Assembly: GCF_030504545.1 (NCBI RefSeq)
Contig: NZ_JAUKWP010000002.1
Coordinates: 1-64,000, forward strand
Length of the DNA stretch: 64,000 nt
Direction: 5' to 3'
Source of the DNA: Lactobacillus sp. YT155
GTDB taxonomy: Bacteria; Bacillota; Bacilli; Lactobacillales; Lactobacillaceae
Part shown: one piece after another, positions 39,486 through 48,161 of the stretch
How the letters are laid out: every line of letters starts with the position of its first letter
Numbering within the stretch: position 1 is the stretch's first letter
Position numbers and translations under genes: made by a program
The notes under the pieces: model-generated
Database searches by the model: none
The model's input: only the letters and a program-made list of their open reading frames with translations
What the model was told of the DNA's origin: nothing

Positions 39486-39516
39486 ACTTTAAATAATGGA
39501 GTTAACTCCAGGTCAA
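39486..39516 (-). promoter_or_regulatory. MerR-type promoter with 19-bp spacer and palindrome
   Basis: On the minus strand TTGACC (39511-39516), 19-base spacer, TAAAGT (39486-39491). The spacer contains the perfect palindrome TGGAGTTAACTCCA (39497-39510). Over-long spacer with a dyad is the hallmark of MerR activation by DNA twisting. Confidence 0.85.
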
Positions 39517-39582
39517 GTATTTTTTCAATTCGACATAGTAGAAATAAACTACTAGAATACATCTATAAGATTGGGGAGTAAT

Positions 39583-39951
39583 ATGGCACAATATTCTATT
39601 GGCGAATTTTCAAAAATTACCGGATTATCAATTGATACTTTAAGATATTATGAAAAAGAACAACTTGTGTTTTCTCATCGACTAGATAACAATCGTCGTT
39701 ATTACGAGGAATCAGATATCGAATGGGTCAAGTTTATTCTGCGTTTAAAAGAAACTGGCATGTCTATCAAAAACATGAAAGAATACGCAAGGTTAAGATA
39801 TCAAGGTGATTCAACTATTGATCAACGTATGAAGTTATTGACTAGTCAGTTAGATTTATTACATGATGAGCAAGATAAAATTGACAGGCATTTAACATTT
39901 TTAGAAAATAAGATTCAGATATATCAAAAGATGAAACAAGACTTGTCCTAA
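39583..39951 (+). CDS. MerR family transcriptional regulator
   Basis: A 122-residue regulator. Winged HTH: YSIGEFSKITGLSIDTLRYY, then EESDIEWVKFILRLKETGMS; a coiled-coil dimer helix at the end (LLHDEQDKIDRHLTFLENKI). No cysteine or other metal site, so an organic or reactive ligand is likelier. The ATG at 39583 has GGGGAG upstream. It is divergent from the CMD gene and should bind the palindrome at 39497-39510. Confidence 0.92.
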   Translation: MAQYSIGEFSKITGLSIDTLRYYEKEQLVFSHRLDNNRRYYEESDIEWVKFILRLKETGMSIKNMKEYARLRYQGDSTIDQRMKLLTSQLDLLHDEQDKIDRHLTFLENKIQIYQKMKQDLS

Positions 39952-40026
39952 TAAATCTCGATTATTCTACTCATAACTTGATAAATGATATAATTACTTA
40001 TAGTAATCAATTCAGGAGGCACTAAA

Positions 40027-40215
40027 ATGCACTTACCTATTAAACGCTCAAGAAATGACCGCGTATTTGCGGGCGTTCTTGGTGGACTTGCCAAACATTT
40101 TGGCTGGAATTCCAACCTACTAAGAATAATTTACGTTATCCTTACTCCAACTTCTTGGTTTGCAGGCATTCCAGTATATCTAATTCTTTGGTTATTAATG
40201 GAAGAAGAAGATTAA
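40027..40215 (+). CDS. PspC domain protein
   Basis: A 62-residue protein consisting of one PspC domain: RVFAGVLGGLAKHFGWNSN, then LLRIIYVILTP and one hydrophobic helix (VYLILWLLMEEED). Related to phage-shock envelope-stress proteins. AGGAGG upstream. Confidence 0.9.
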   Translation: MHLPIKRSRNDRVFAGVLGGLAKHFGWNSNLLRIIYVILTPTSWFAGIPVYLILWLLMEEED

Positions 40216-40248
40216 AAAAGCAGTGAGCATAAGCTCGCTGCTTTTTAT
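40214..40248. terminator. Bidirectional terminator
   Basis: AAAAAAGCAGTGAGC pairs with GCTCGCTGCTTTTT (one mismatch), ATAA loop. Confidence 0.85.
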
Positions 40249-40979
40249 TTTGAATTTTTCGCAGAAATGATTAACATCATTGGTCTGCGCATTTCATCTT
40301 TCATTCCTGGTTCATCCATCATGCTTTGTGGTGGCATTGGTTCAATAATATGTTCAACTTTGAAGTCATTTTTCAACAAGTCTTCTAGATATGTTGTCAG
40401 CGTACGGTGATATTTGGTCACATGTTCACCTAAGAAAATCGCATCTCTCTTTCCCTCATAGAAGTAATTATCTACTGGAAAATCTTTGATTTCACCACGT
40501 TCATCATAGTTCCAATCTTGTGTTCCTTGTGCAGTGAAAATTGGATGTTCAACCGAAAATATTAATTGTCCTTCAGGTTTAAGGTACTTTTTAATATTCA
40601 AAATCATTTCTTCATAAGATTCAAGATAATGAAATGTTAATGAACTAAAAACTATATCAAAACTATTTTCGGGAAATTCAATGTTGGATATATCAGCATT
40701 GATAAACTCAATTTTTTTTGATGTATTTTTCTTATTTGCCACTTCTAACATTTTCTTTGATAAGTCGACGCCAACAATTTTGTTAGCGCCATGTTCAGCA
40801 GCATAAAAACAATGCCATCCATATCCACATCCTAAATCTAGAAAATCTTTTCCCTTTAGATCAGGCATAATTTTTTCAAGAGTGGGCCACTCACCGGCTC
40901 CTGATAGTCCTAATCTGCTTCGACTCATTTCTGAATATTTTTCAAAAAAATCTTCATTATCATAATTATTATTTGTCAT
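40245..40979 (-). CDS. Class I SAM-dependent methyltransferase
   Basis: A 244-residue methyltransferase. SAM motif I is DFLDLGCGYGWHCFYAAEHG near residue 50, motif II IVGVDLSKKML, and ENSFDIVFSSLTFHYLES is the post-II segment. The PMPPQSMMDEPGMKDEMRRP tail is typical of one subfamily of small-molecule or tRNA methyltransferases. Substrate unknown. The ATG at 40979 follows GGAGG; a longer start at 41003 lies before it. Confidence 0.88.
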   Translation of the reverse strand: MTNNNYDNEDFFEKYSEMSRSRLGLSGAGEWPTLEKIMPDLKGKDFLDLGCGYGWHCFYAAEHGANKIVGVDLSKKMLEVANKKNTSKKIEFINADISNIEFPENSFDIVFSSLTFHYLESYEEMILNIKKYLKPEGQLIFSVEHPIFTAQGTQDWNYDERGEIKDFPVDNYFYEGKRDAIFLGEHVTKYHRTLTTYLEDLLKNDFKVEHIIEPMPPQSMMDEPGMKDEMRRPMMLIISAKNSK

Positions 40980-41075
40980 TTTAATTTCCTCCATACAATT
41001 CATTGTTTTAGATTGTATGGATTGCTACCCTCTTATGAGCTATCATAATTCCACCTCTTTTTTATTTCAGTATAC

Positions 41076-41106
41076 AAAAAAAGCTTTGAGCATTCACTCA
41101 AAACTT
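41076..41106 (-). terminator. Terminator of the cold-shock gene
   Basis: AAGTTTTGAG pairs with CTCAAAGCTT (one mismatch), TGAATG loop, T run on the minus strand. Confidence 0.75.
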
Positions 41107-41139
41107 TCAGAATTTAAATCACTAATTGATTTAAAATAA

Positions 41140-41346
41140 TTATCCGTTTACTTTAACGATGTTTACTGCTTGTGGTCCACGATCGCTATCTTCAACGTCA
41201 AATGTTACGGCTTCGCCGTCTTCTAATGATTTGTATCCATCAGATTGGATAGCTGAAAAATGTGCAAATACATCTTTTCCATCTTCTCCAGTAATGAAAC
41301 CAAAACCTTTATCGGCATTAAACCATTTAACTGTTCCGTTTTGCAT
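41140..41346 (-). CDS. csp: Cold-shock protein, CspA family
   Basis: A 68-residue single OB-fold RNA/DNA-binding protein with RNP1 KGFGFI and RNP2 VFAHFSAI, and the N-terminal [15 protein letters not shown] general RNA chaperone. Confidence 0.96.
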   Translation of the reverse strand: MQNGTVKWFNADKGFGFITGEDGKDVFAHFSAIQSDGYKSLEDGEAVTFDVEDSDRGPQAVNIVKVNG

Positions 41347-41501
41347 CTAAGAATCCTCCATTACATATCAATGTATGTATTTTTTCGCAATTAATGTTGA
41401 TAAGTACGGTTGAATCTTGTTACAAAACCCAAACTACGTTTCAAAATTGATCACTTCAGTAACAATAACACTCCTGGCGCCGAAAATCAATCAATTTCTG
41501 C

Positions 41502-41630
41502 TTAATAATGGCGACGATGAAAGCCAAAAGCGGATCCAATTATTCCACATGTAATCGCCAAAATCCCTGCACTAGCAAGCAATGCTTGCCACCAAGGTGC
41601 TGTCCATAAAAAATTAATTAATTCTTTCAA
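41502..41630 (-). CDS. 42-residue single-helix membrane peptide
   Basis: Minus-strand frame starting with TTG at 41630, 8 bases after a strong GGAGG (41639-41643). It reads MKELINFLWTAPWWQALLAS and continues through a hydrophobic stretch to a basic end (FGFHRRHY). One membrane helix, positively charged C-terminus, like many small stress or toxin peptides, but no family is recognised and no antisense RNA was identified. It lies between the csp and nuclease genes. Confidence 0.55.
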   Translation of the reverse strand: MKELINFLWTAPWWQALLASAGILAITCGIIGSAFGFHRRHY

Positions 41631-41692
41631 GATAAATTCCTCCAAATAATTGATAAATTCATTCTATTACTTTTTTTAAAGTAAGACAGTTC

Positions 41693-42424
41693 CTAACTAT
41701 TATCAACCACACTAGTTCCATCGGCATAATTTATATTGACATTGTCTTGAACATTAAAGATGTAGACATTGAATTTTATATCATCAGAACCACTTGATTG
41801 TGCTTCCATCTGCACTCCACGAGCTAGTAATTCGTTGCCTCTAAAAATTGGAGTTACTCGATAACGAACAAATTTATTAGGATTATTCTTCAAAAAATAA
41901 GCAATATCCATTTCATGTGCCAACATTTCTGGAGAATTCAACTGACGAGTCCCAGTAATCAGATTCTTAGGATTATTGTTTTGCCCGGAAAGTTGGTAGC
42001 CAATTAAATGACTACGATTGTATAGCCAACCACCTTTAATTCGTTTATTATGCCAACCAGTTGGATTCCAAGTTAGACCTTCTCGTTTAGCTGTCGGCAT
42101 CATTTCCTTATTCAGTAAGGCATTAGCTGCTCCTGCACGATTCAAGTTATCCAAATTAGAATAGCTCTGCCAACTTCCTTTGTCGGTGGTTAAGTCAGCT
42201 GTTGAAAAGTTAGGATTGTTGTTATTAACCGTTACTTCTTTTACGTCCTCATACTTTAGATTTGCTAATTCACTATTTTTAACATTAATTACTTTTTCAG
42301 TATTCTCATTTTTTTTATCATTACTGTTTGTTGAACCGTTATCAGGTAGATTAATGGCTCCAGTAATGATAATAGTTATTGATGCTACTAAATAAATAAT
42401 ATTTCTAACGGTTTTCTTTTTCAT
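41693..42424 (-). CDS. Secreted or membrane-anchored DNA/RNA non-specific endonuclease (EndA/NucA-like)
   Basis: A 243-residue protein with an N-terminal anchor (NIIYLVASITIIITGAINL), a charged linker and a beta-beta-alpha-metal nuclease domain. The active-site histidine is in YNRSHLIGYQLSG (the DRGH-motif equivalent), followed by NLITGTRQLNSPEM with the metal asparagine. Such nucleases degrade extracellular DNA or process incoming DNA during competence; comG genes occur at 62-64 kb but not nearby. Confidence 0.9.
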   Translation of the reverse strand: MKKKTVRNIIYLVASITIIITGAINLPDNGSTNSNDKKNENTEKVINVKNSELANLKYEDVKEVTVNNNNPNFSTADLTTDKGSWQSYSNLDNLNRAGAANALLNKEMMPTAKREGLTWNPTGWHNKRIKGGWLYNRSHLIGYQLSGQNNNPKNLITGTRQLNSPEMLAHEMDIAYFLKNNPNKFVRYRVTPIFRGNELLARGVQMEAQSSGSDDIKFNVYIFNVQDNVNINYADGTSVVDNS

Positions 42425-42439
42425 AAATTCCCTTTTTAA

Positions 42440-42812
42440 CTATATTTTTTCATAAGGTCGATACAATTCGTGTTTCGCTCCAAATTCAGATAGTTTTTCA
42501 ATTTTACCATTTTTGAATTCGATAATTGAAACACCATCAAATTCCGTATGACCATTTTCATCAGCATTGAAATACCACTCAACAGTATAAGTGTTGTTTC
42601 CACAATCAAGAATTCTCTTGATGTCCCATTGATTAAACAGTCTGCATTTTCTTTTTATGATTAATCCAGGCCTTTATTTCATCTAATCCTTGATACCAGG
42701 GTCCGTAGCTCTCGACATAGATTGCATTTTGATTGAAATAATCATCCAATCTTGAAAAATCTTTAGTTATCCAAGAATTGAAGAATCGCATGATAATTTC
42801 TTGATTAGTCAT
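42440..42812 (-). pseudogene. NTF2/SnoaL-like protein, frameshifted
   Basis: The ATG at 42812 (after GAGGTG) opens MTNQEIIMRFFNSWITKDFS ... YVESYGPWYQGLDEIKAWIN and stops at TAA soon after an A-rich tract. Removing one base there continues into CRLFNQWDIKRILDCGNNTY ... HTEFDGVSIIEFKNGKIEKL and the stop at 42440, giving a complete 123-residue NTF2-fold protein. The gene is therefore broken by a single extra base, or the base is a sequencing error. Confidence 0.8.
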
Positions 42813-42882
42813 AATTACACCTCAGGTAAATATTAGCTTAGAATATAGTTCACTTTTTTGTTCTCTTAGAAAGAATTACGTT

Positions 42883-44271
42883 TTATCTCAGGAAGAACCT
42901 AACCAATCTAATCAAAATAAGAGCCGCTATCCAAATGAATATAATGTATGGAATTGTTTCTTTTCTCGCACTTTTTGCTGTTTGTTTCAAAGTAGCACTA
43001 TTAATCTTTCGAACTTTTTTTCCGATATAAGGCACTTGTGTCCTTAGACACTCGAAGTTTAAAAAAATCCATCTTTTAGCAGTCAATTCAATGTCATCGT
43101 GATAAAAAGCCTCAAATCCAGATAAATAATCAACTACAAATTGAGGAATGTTTCTTCGATTCTTACGAAGTTCCTCAAAGGTATATTTTTCGTTCTCAGC
43201 ATAAATTTCATCGACTTCATCTTGTTGAAGAATCATTTCCAACCCTTGAGCTAGATAAGTGGTTTCAATTGACTTATTATCCACGTCTAAAAAGAAGTGA
43301 ATATCATCAATATCTTCTTTGCCAAAATGATTTTCCATTCTATAAACTAAATAATATATCAAAAAGACATTGCAAAAATCTTCATCTTTAGTAATAAGAG
43401 ACCAGTCAGGTTGATATTCTTCTACAAATTCTTCGTATAAAACTTCAATTGAAGAGTCGAACTTATAATGGCTCACTTCCATATAAAAAATGAATCTTTT
43501 CATATAATAATCGCGACGGTCTATTTCGGGAATGCTTCTCCAATTACTCAAGTTAAAATTTGGTGCGTCCTCAATATCTTCAATACTTAATCTTTTTTTC
43601 TCCAACGCAAATGTTCCAATAATATTCTGAATCACTGTACCAGGTAAAAGATAGTAATAATTATTTAATAGTCTTATCATAAACCTTTGGCTTTCATATA
43701 GTTCAGTAAGATTCCAGTTCGATGTCAGATCAATCAATTCCTGCCACTTATCGATATTAGACAAACTATCCCAATCATTTTTTATCCAGTTTAGAATTGT
43801 TCCTGTTAATTTTTGTGACTGAGCTCTCTGATTTTCAATATGTTCTTTTTTTAATTCGTCATTATCTTCTTCAAAGTCATCTTTTGAAAATACAAATCTA
43901 TTTTCATCAAGTTCATTTTCCATTAAATCTTCGTCATTCACTTCATGATTAAATCTATTCTCATCAAATTCATCAACTTGAAATTCTTCTTCACTAAAAT
44001 CTTCTTCGTCAGAAAATTGTTGCTGTGTACCACCAGTCAACAAACTGGAAAAATTGTTATTATAGTCGTTAATATATTCATCATCTGCATCAAAATTACC
44101 ATTACCGGCCAAAGTATTCTCTAAAGCTTCTCGTAATTCCTCATATTCCGAAGTTGCAACTTCTCTTTCAAATTCAGCACGCTTCAATTTTTTTAATTTA
44201 TTAGCATAAGCTTTTTTTATTTCTTGCTCACTAGCTTTTTTAGAAACGCCTAAAATCTCAAAGTATTTCAT
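42883..44271 (-). CDS. Membrane-anchored J-domain-like protein, HPD absent (HscC partner)
   Basis: A 462-residue protein. Residues 1-55 resemble a J domain (MKYFEILGVSKKASEQEIKKAY then SEYEELREALENTLAG), but the HPD tripeptide is missing: the loop reads KLKKLKRAEFERE. An acidic low-complexity linker follows (about residues 60-160), then a helical domain and a C-terminal membrane helix (YIIFIWIAALILIRLVRFFL). The architecture resembles E. coli DjlB/DjlC, partners of HscC. It lies 9 bases after the hscC-like gene. Without HPD, stimulation of ATPase is uncertain. Confidence 0.75.
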   Translation of the reverse strand: MKYFEILGVSKKASEQEIKKAYANKLKKLKRAEFEREVATSEYEELREALENTLAGNGNFDADDEYINDYNNNFSSLLTGGTQQQFSDEEDFSEEEFQVDEFDENRFNHEVNDEDLMENELDENRFVFSKDDFEEDNDELKKEHIENQRAQSQKLTGTILNWIKNDWDSLSNIDKWQELIDLTSNWNLTELYESQRFMIRLLNNYYYLLPGTVIQNIIGTFALEKKRLSIEDIEDAPNFNLSNWRSIPEIDRRDYYMKRFIFYMEVSHYKFDSSIEVLYEEFVEEYQPDWSLITKDEDFCNVFLIYYLVYRMENHFGKEDIDDIHFFLDVDNKSIETTYLAQGLEMILQQDEVDEIYAENEKYTFEELRKNRRNIPQFVVDYLSGFEAFYHDDIELTAKRWIFLNFECLRTQVPYIGKKVRKINSATLKQTAKSARKETIPYIIFIWIAALILIRLVRFFLR

Positions 44272-44280
44272 AGTTTTCTC

Positions 44281-45948
44281 CTATGCTTCAAAATCATCGA
44301 GAATTTTAGTAACTTCTGCTCTAGCATGCTTTATTTCACTTGAATTCTGATTACTTAAAACTCCTACAAAATACATATAAACTTCTTCCAAGCGAGCACG
44401 ATCTTCGCCTATGCTATCTTCAAATAACCTATTGATACGGTCAATAATTTTTCTATTTTCTGGTTTATCCTTTGGATTAACTTTCAGGCTTTCAAGTTTT
44501 TCCATCTGCAATCTCATTTGTGCATCACTTAGTTCGGTGTTACCGCTATTTATCAGTAAAGTTTTTTCTTTTTTCTTACCGTTAATTGCTTTCACTTCCA
44601 AAACTCCGTTTTTATCATAAGTAAAACGAACTTCAAAAGCACGCTCTTTCATAGCAACTGGCATTTCAAATTTACCAATTAGCAAATTATCATTCACTAA
44701 CATACTTTCACCTTGATATATTTTAATCTCTACTGAACGGCTCAATTTGGATACGGGTTCATATATTTGTACTCTACTTGCTGGTAAAGGGGTATTTCTT
44801 TCAATAATAGGTGAAAATATTAGTTCGTCACTATTCTCATCACTAACCATCTCAATTCCCATACTAAAAGGACTGACATCGGTTAAAATCATCTCATCAA
44901 CTAAGTCGATGTCTGTATCCATTCCACTCCTGATTCCTGCACCCACAGCAATACTTTCATCAGGATTAACACCTACATATGGAGGACGTTCGAATAATTT
45001 TCCAAATTGATAACTAATTAATCTGAATTTTGTCGTGCCACCTACCAAAATAATTTGATTTAAATCACTAATTTCTATTTTTGCATCTGTTAAGACCCTT
45101 AAAATAGGAGTTTTTAAACGATTATATAGCTCACTAAAAATTTCATTTAACTGCTCTTCAGTTCTTTGATACGTAAATTCTTGATTAGCAATTGAAATTT
45201 CAATCTTAACTCCTTCTTTTTCGTCAAAATTTTCCTTTGCTTGATTCATTATTTGTTTAAGTTGAATTTTTTCTAAATGGTCGATTTTTAAAAGGTACCC
45301 TTCAGTATTTAAAAAATCATCCACCATAGCGTTTGTAAAATCAACTCCACCTAAATGATTGTCTCCAGAAATAGCTTGAACATTTAAAGTCCCTTCAAAG
45401 TATTCAAGGAGTGAAATATCATATGTCCCTCCGCCTAAATCACAAATCAAAAAATGACTGTCTTCTTCTCGATTAATTCCATAAGCAATTGCAGCGGCCG
45501 TCGGCTCACTAATTAAATCAACTTTTAAAAAGCCTGCTAATTTTCCAGCTTTGATAGTTGCTTCACGTTGGTCATTATTAAAGTAAGCAGGCACACTAAT
45601 AATTGCATCAGTGATTTCTTCGTTTAAATATAGTTCTGCGTCAGTTTTCAATTGTTTTAATAACAATGCTGAAAAATCAATCGGTGTATAATATTTCTTA
45701 TTAATTTCCCATCTCTTATCAGTACCCATGAATCTCTTAAAATGCTGTACTGTTTGCTCAGGATATTCAATAATACGATCATATGCATCTTGACCAATTA
45801 AAATGTTATTTTCATTATCAATACTAATCGCAGAAGGAGTAAGTGTTTTCCCTTTGCTATTTTTGATTAACACGGCCTCTCTTTTATTAATATCCCAAAA
45901 ACTTATCAAGCTATTTGATGTTCCTAAGTCAATCCCCACATTTGTCAT
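44281..45948 (-). CDS. hscC: HscC-type Hsp70 chaperone
   Basis: A 555-residue Hsp70, near the length of E. coli HscC and shorter than DnaK. ATPase motifs: VGIDLGTSNSLISF, SVPAYFNNDQREATIKAGKL, EPTAAAIAYG, LICDLGGGTYDISLLE and ILVGGTTKFRL. The substrate-binding part is short, with a small lid. Start at 45948 because GGAG is 7 bases upstream; the ATG 6 bases earlier abuts it. Operon with the J-like membrane protein. Confidence 0.87.
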   Translation of the reverse strand: MTNVGIDLGTSNSLISFWDINKREAVLIKNSKGKTLTPSAISIDNENNILIGQDAYDRIIEYPEQTVQHFKRFMGTDKRWEINKKYYTPIDFSALLLKQLKTDAELYLNEEITDAIISVPAYFNNDQREATIKAGKLAGFLKVDLISEPTAAAIAYGINREEDSHFLICDLGGGTYDISLLEYFEGTLNVQAISGDNHLGGVDFTNAMVDDFLNTEGYLLKIDHLEKIQLKQIMNQAKENFDEKEGVKIEISIANQEFTYQRTEEQLNEIFSELYNRLKTPILRVLTDAKIEISDLNQIILVGGTTKFRLISYQFGKLFERPPYVGVNPDESIAVGAGIRSGMDTDIDLVDEMILTDVSPFSMGIEMVSDENSDELIFSPIIERNTPLPASRVQIYEPVSKLSRSVEIKIYQGESMLVNDNLLIGKFEMPVAMKERAFEVRFTYDKNGVLEVKAINGKKKEKTLLINSGNTELSDAQMRLQMEKLESLKVNPKDKPENRKIIDRINRLFEDSIGEDRARLEEVYMYFVGVLSNQNSSEIKHARAEVTKILDDFEA

Positions 45949-46020
45949 ATACATACTCCACTTTTCTAATTTTATATCGCTTTCAAATATTTTATTATTC
46001 GTAATTTAATTATAGGAAAC

Positions 46021-46050
46021 AAAAAGACTAACCGCAAGGCTAGTCTTTTT
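46021..46050. terminator. Terminator after pgi
   Basis: AAAAAGACTA ... TAGTCTTTTT stem with an inner CC/GG pair. Confidence 0.82.
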
Positions 46051-46054
46051 ATTC

Positions 46055-47395
46055 TTATAATCTATCACTTAATTCTTTTCCTAATTCTTCAAATCCTGGT
46101 TTTCCAAGTAGAGCAAACATATTCTTCTTGTATGCTTCCACACCTGGTTGGTTGAATGGATTAATACCATTCAAGTAACCTGAAATACCAACAACGATTT
46201 CGAAGAAGTAAATTAGATATCCTAAACTAAAGGCATCTTGTTCAGGAACATGAACTGACATAACTGGAACGCCACCGTCAGTGTGAGCAAGCACCACACC
46301 TTCATAAGCGCGTTTGTTAGCGAAGTCCATTGTCTTGCCTTCAAGATATCCTAAGCCATCTAAATCTTCATCATATTTAGGAATTTCTAAATCATGACGA
46401 GGCTTGTCGATCATAACTACTGTTTCCATCAAGTTACGACGACCTTCTTGAATATATTGACCTAATGAATGCAAGTCAGTTGAGAAGTTGGCACTTGAAG
46501 GATAGATTCCTTTTTGATCTTTACCTTCTGATTCACCCATTAATTGTTTCCACCATTCACCAAAGTATTGCAAGTTTGGTTCATAGTTTTCAAGTAATTC
46601 AGTTGTGTAACCTTTACGATATAAAATATTTCTCAAGGCTGCATAACGGTATGCTTCGTTTTTGTTTAAGTCGGTATCGGTGTAATCTGTGCGAGCTGCA
46701 GCAGCACCTTCCATTAACTTATCAATATCAATTCCAGCTACGGCAATTGGTAACAAACCAACAGCTGAAAGAACTGAGAATCTTCCACCAATATCATCAG
46801 GAACTACAAATTCTTCATAACCTTGAGCATCAGATTCTTGCTTCAAAGCTCCTTTTGCACGGTCAGTTGTTGCGTAAATACGCCCTTTAGCTTCTGCTTC
46901 ACCATATTTTTCAATCAATTTAGCTTTTAAAATTCTGAAAGCAATTGAAGGTTCAGTAGTTGTTCCTGACTTAGAAATTACGTTGATACTGAAGTCACGA
47001 TCACCAATTACTTCCATCAAATCAGCTAAGTAATTTGGTGAAATTGAGTTACCAGCGAAATAAACTTCGGGAACTTTCTTATCATTATGAACGTTATAAA
47101 AACTTGAGCTCAAGAAGTCAATGGCTGCACGTGCTCCTAAATAAGATCCACCAATTCCGATTCCAATAAATACTTCTGAATCGTTTTGGATTTTCTTAGC
47201 AGCTTCTTTAATACGAGCAAATTCTTGCTTGTCGTAGTCAACTGGTAAGTCAATGAATCCTCTGAAATCACTACCTGCACCAGTTCCTTGACGAAGTTGT
47301 TCGTCAGCGGCGTTTACTAGTGCTTGAATTTCATCTAATTCATTTGAATTAACAAAAGGTGTTAATTTTGAATCATCGAATTTTATATGTGTCAT
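46055..47395 (-). CDS. pgi: Glucose-6-phosphate isomerase
   Basis: A 446-residue glycolytic enzyme. [16 protein letters not shown] and [17 protein letters not shown] are phosphosugar-binding segments; the catalytic glutamate region is around [14 protein letters not shown], and [19 protein letters not shown] is the C-terminal signature. Single-gene unit with own terminator. Confidence 0.97.
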   Translation of the reverse strand: MTHIKFDDSKLTPFVNSNELDEIQALVNAADEQLRQGTGAGSDFRGFIDLPVDYDKQEFARIKEAAKKIQNDSEVFIGIGIGGSYLGARAAIDFLSSSFYNVHNDKKVPEVYFAGNSISPNYLADLMEVIGDRDFSINVISKSGTTTEPSIAFRILKAKLIEKYGEAEAKGRIYATTDRAKGALKQESDAQGYEEFVVPDDIGGRFSVLSAVGLLPIAVAGIDIDKLMEGAAAARTDYTDTDLNKNEAYRYAALRNILYRKGYTTELLENYEPNLQYFGEWWKQLMGESEGKDQKGIYPSSANFSTDLHSLGQYIQEGRRNLMETVVMIDKPRHDLEIPKYDEDLDGLGYLEGKTMDFANKRAYEGVVLAHTDGGVPVMSVHVPEQDAFSLGYLIYFFEIVVGISGYLNGINPFNQPGVEAYKKNMFALLGKPGFEELGKELSDRL

Positions 47396-47458
47396 GGTTA
47401 ATTCCCTTTCTGTTCAAAGATACTTTTTAATTTTAGTTCATTTAGTTACAAAATTCTA

Positions 47459-48076
47459 TTATTTAAACAACTTTTTGATTGATTTGCCAATTTGATAGAG
47501 GCAATAACCGATTATCACGCCTAAAGTATTAAAAATCACATCATCAATGTCACTGATTCCAGACATTAATATAAATTGAAGTAACTCGATACTAATTGAA
47601 ATCACTGCTCCAATTAGTGCCACTTTCGTCAGACTAATTCGTTTTCTCGTCAGCGACGGTATTAAAATTCCCATGGGAATAAACCACAAGATATTTCCAT
47701 AAAAATTATACAAGAAGTCGATTATCGAACTGCCTCGTATCAGTTTGAAGGTTTCCACTAATGGAATCATGTTGATGTCCGATAGTGGGCGATTCAAGAC
47801 CAAGTGAATTTCCCAAGGGAAATACGGAGCTCGAAAAACTGTTAGGAAAAAGAGTAACAATAAATAGGTAACAAAGATGCCCAGTTTCAACTCTTTTAGA
47901 GCCTTCGTTTTTCTTTTTTTGAATTTCAAATACAAAAAACGTAAAATGATATAAACAATCAAATAAAATATTGTTTTATCCAAGCTTAAAAAGATCAATC
48001 GAATTAACGGAAAGTGATTGATTTTATCTGCATATAGCTGCTCAACTTGTTGATATACCGGATTTAAAAATAGCAT
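47459..48076 (-). CDS. VanZ family membrane protein
   Basis: A 205-residue protein with about five membrane helices. The family stretch is NMIPLVETFKLIRGS then NILWFIPMGILIPSL and ISIELLQFILMSGISDIDDV. VanZ-like proteins give low-level teicoplanin tolerance in some hosts; physiological role unknown. It is divergent from the LTA synthase gene. Confidence 0.9.
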   Translation of the reverse strand: MLFLNPVYQQVEQLYADKINHFPLIRLIFLSLDKTIFYLIVYIILRFLYLKFKKRKTKALKELKLGIFVTYLLLLFFLTVFRAPYFPWEIHLVLNRPLSDINMIPLVETFKLIRGSSIIDFLYNFYGNILWFIPMGILIPSLTRKRISLTKVALIGAVISISIELLQFILMSGISDIDDVIFNTLGVIIGYCLYQIGKSIKKLFK

Positions 48077-48161
48077 AAAGACTTTCTTTCTAATAAAATG
48101 TTAACATTAATAATATTAGCAGTAATATTGTAGTAATTAAAGATTTAAGGATATTAATTTA

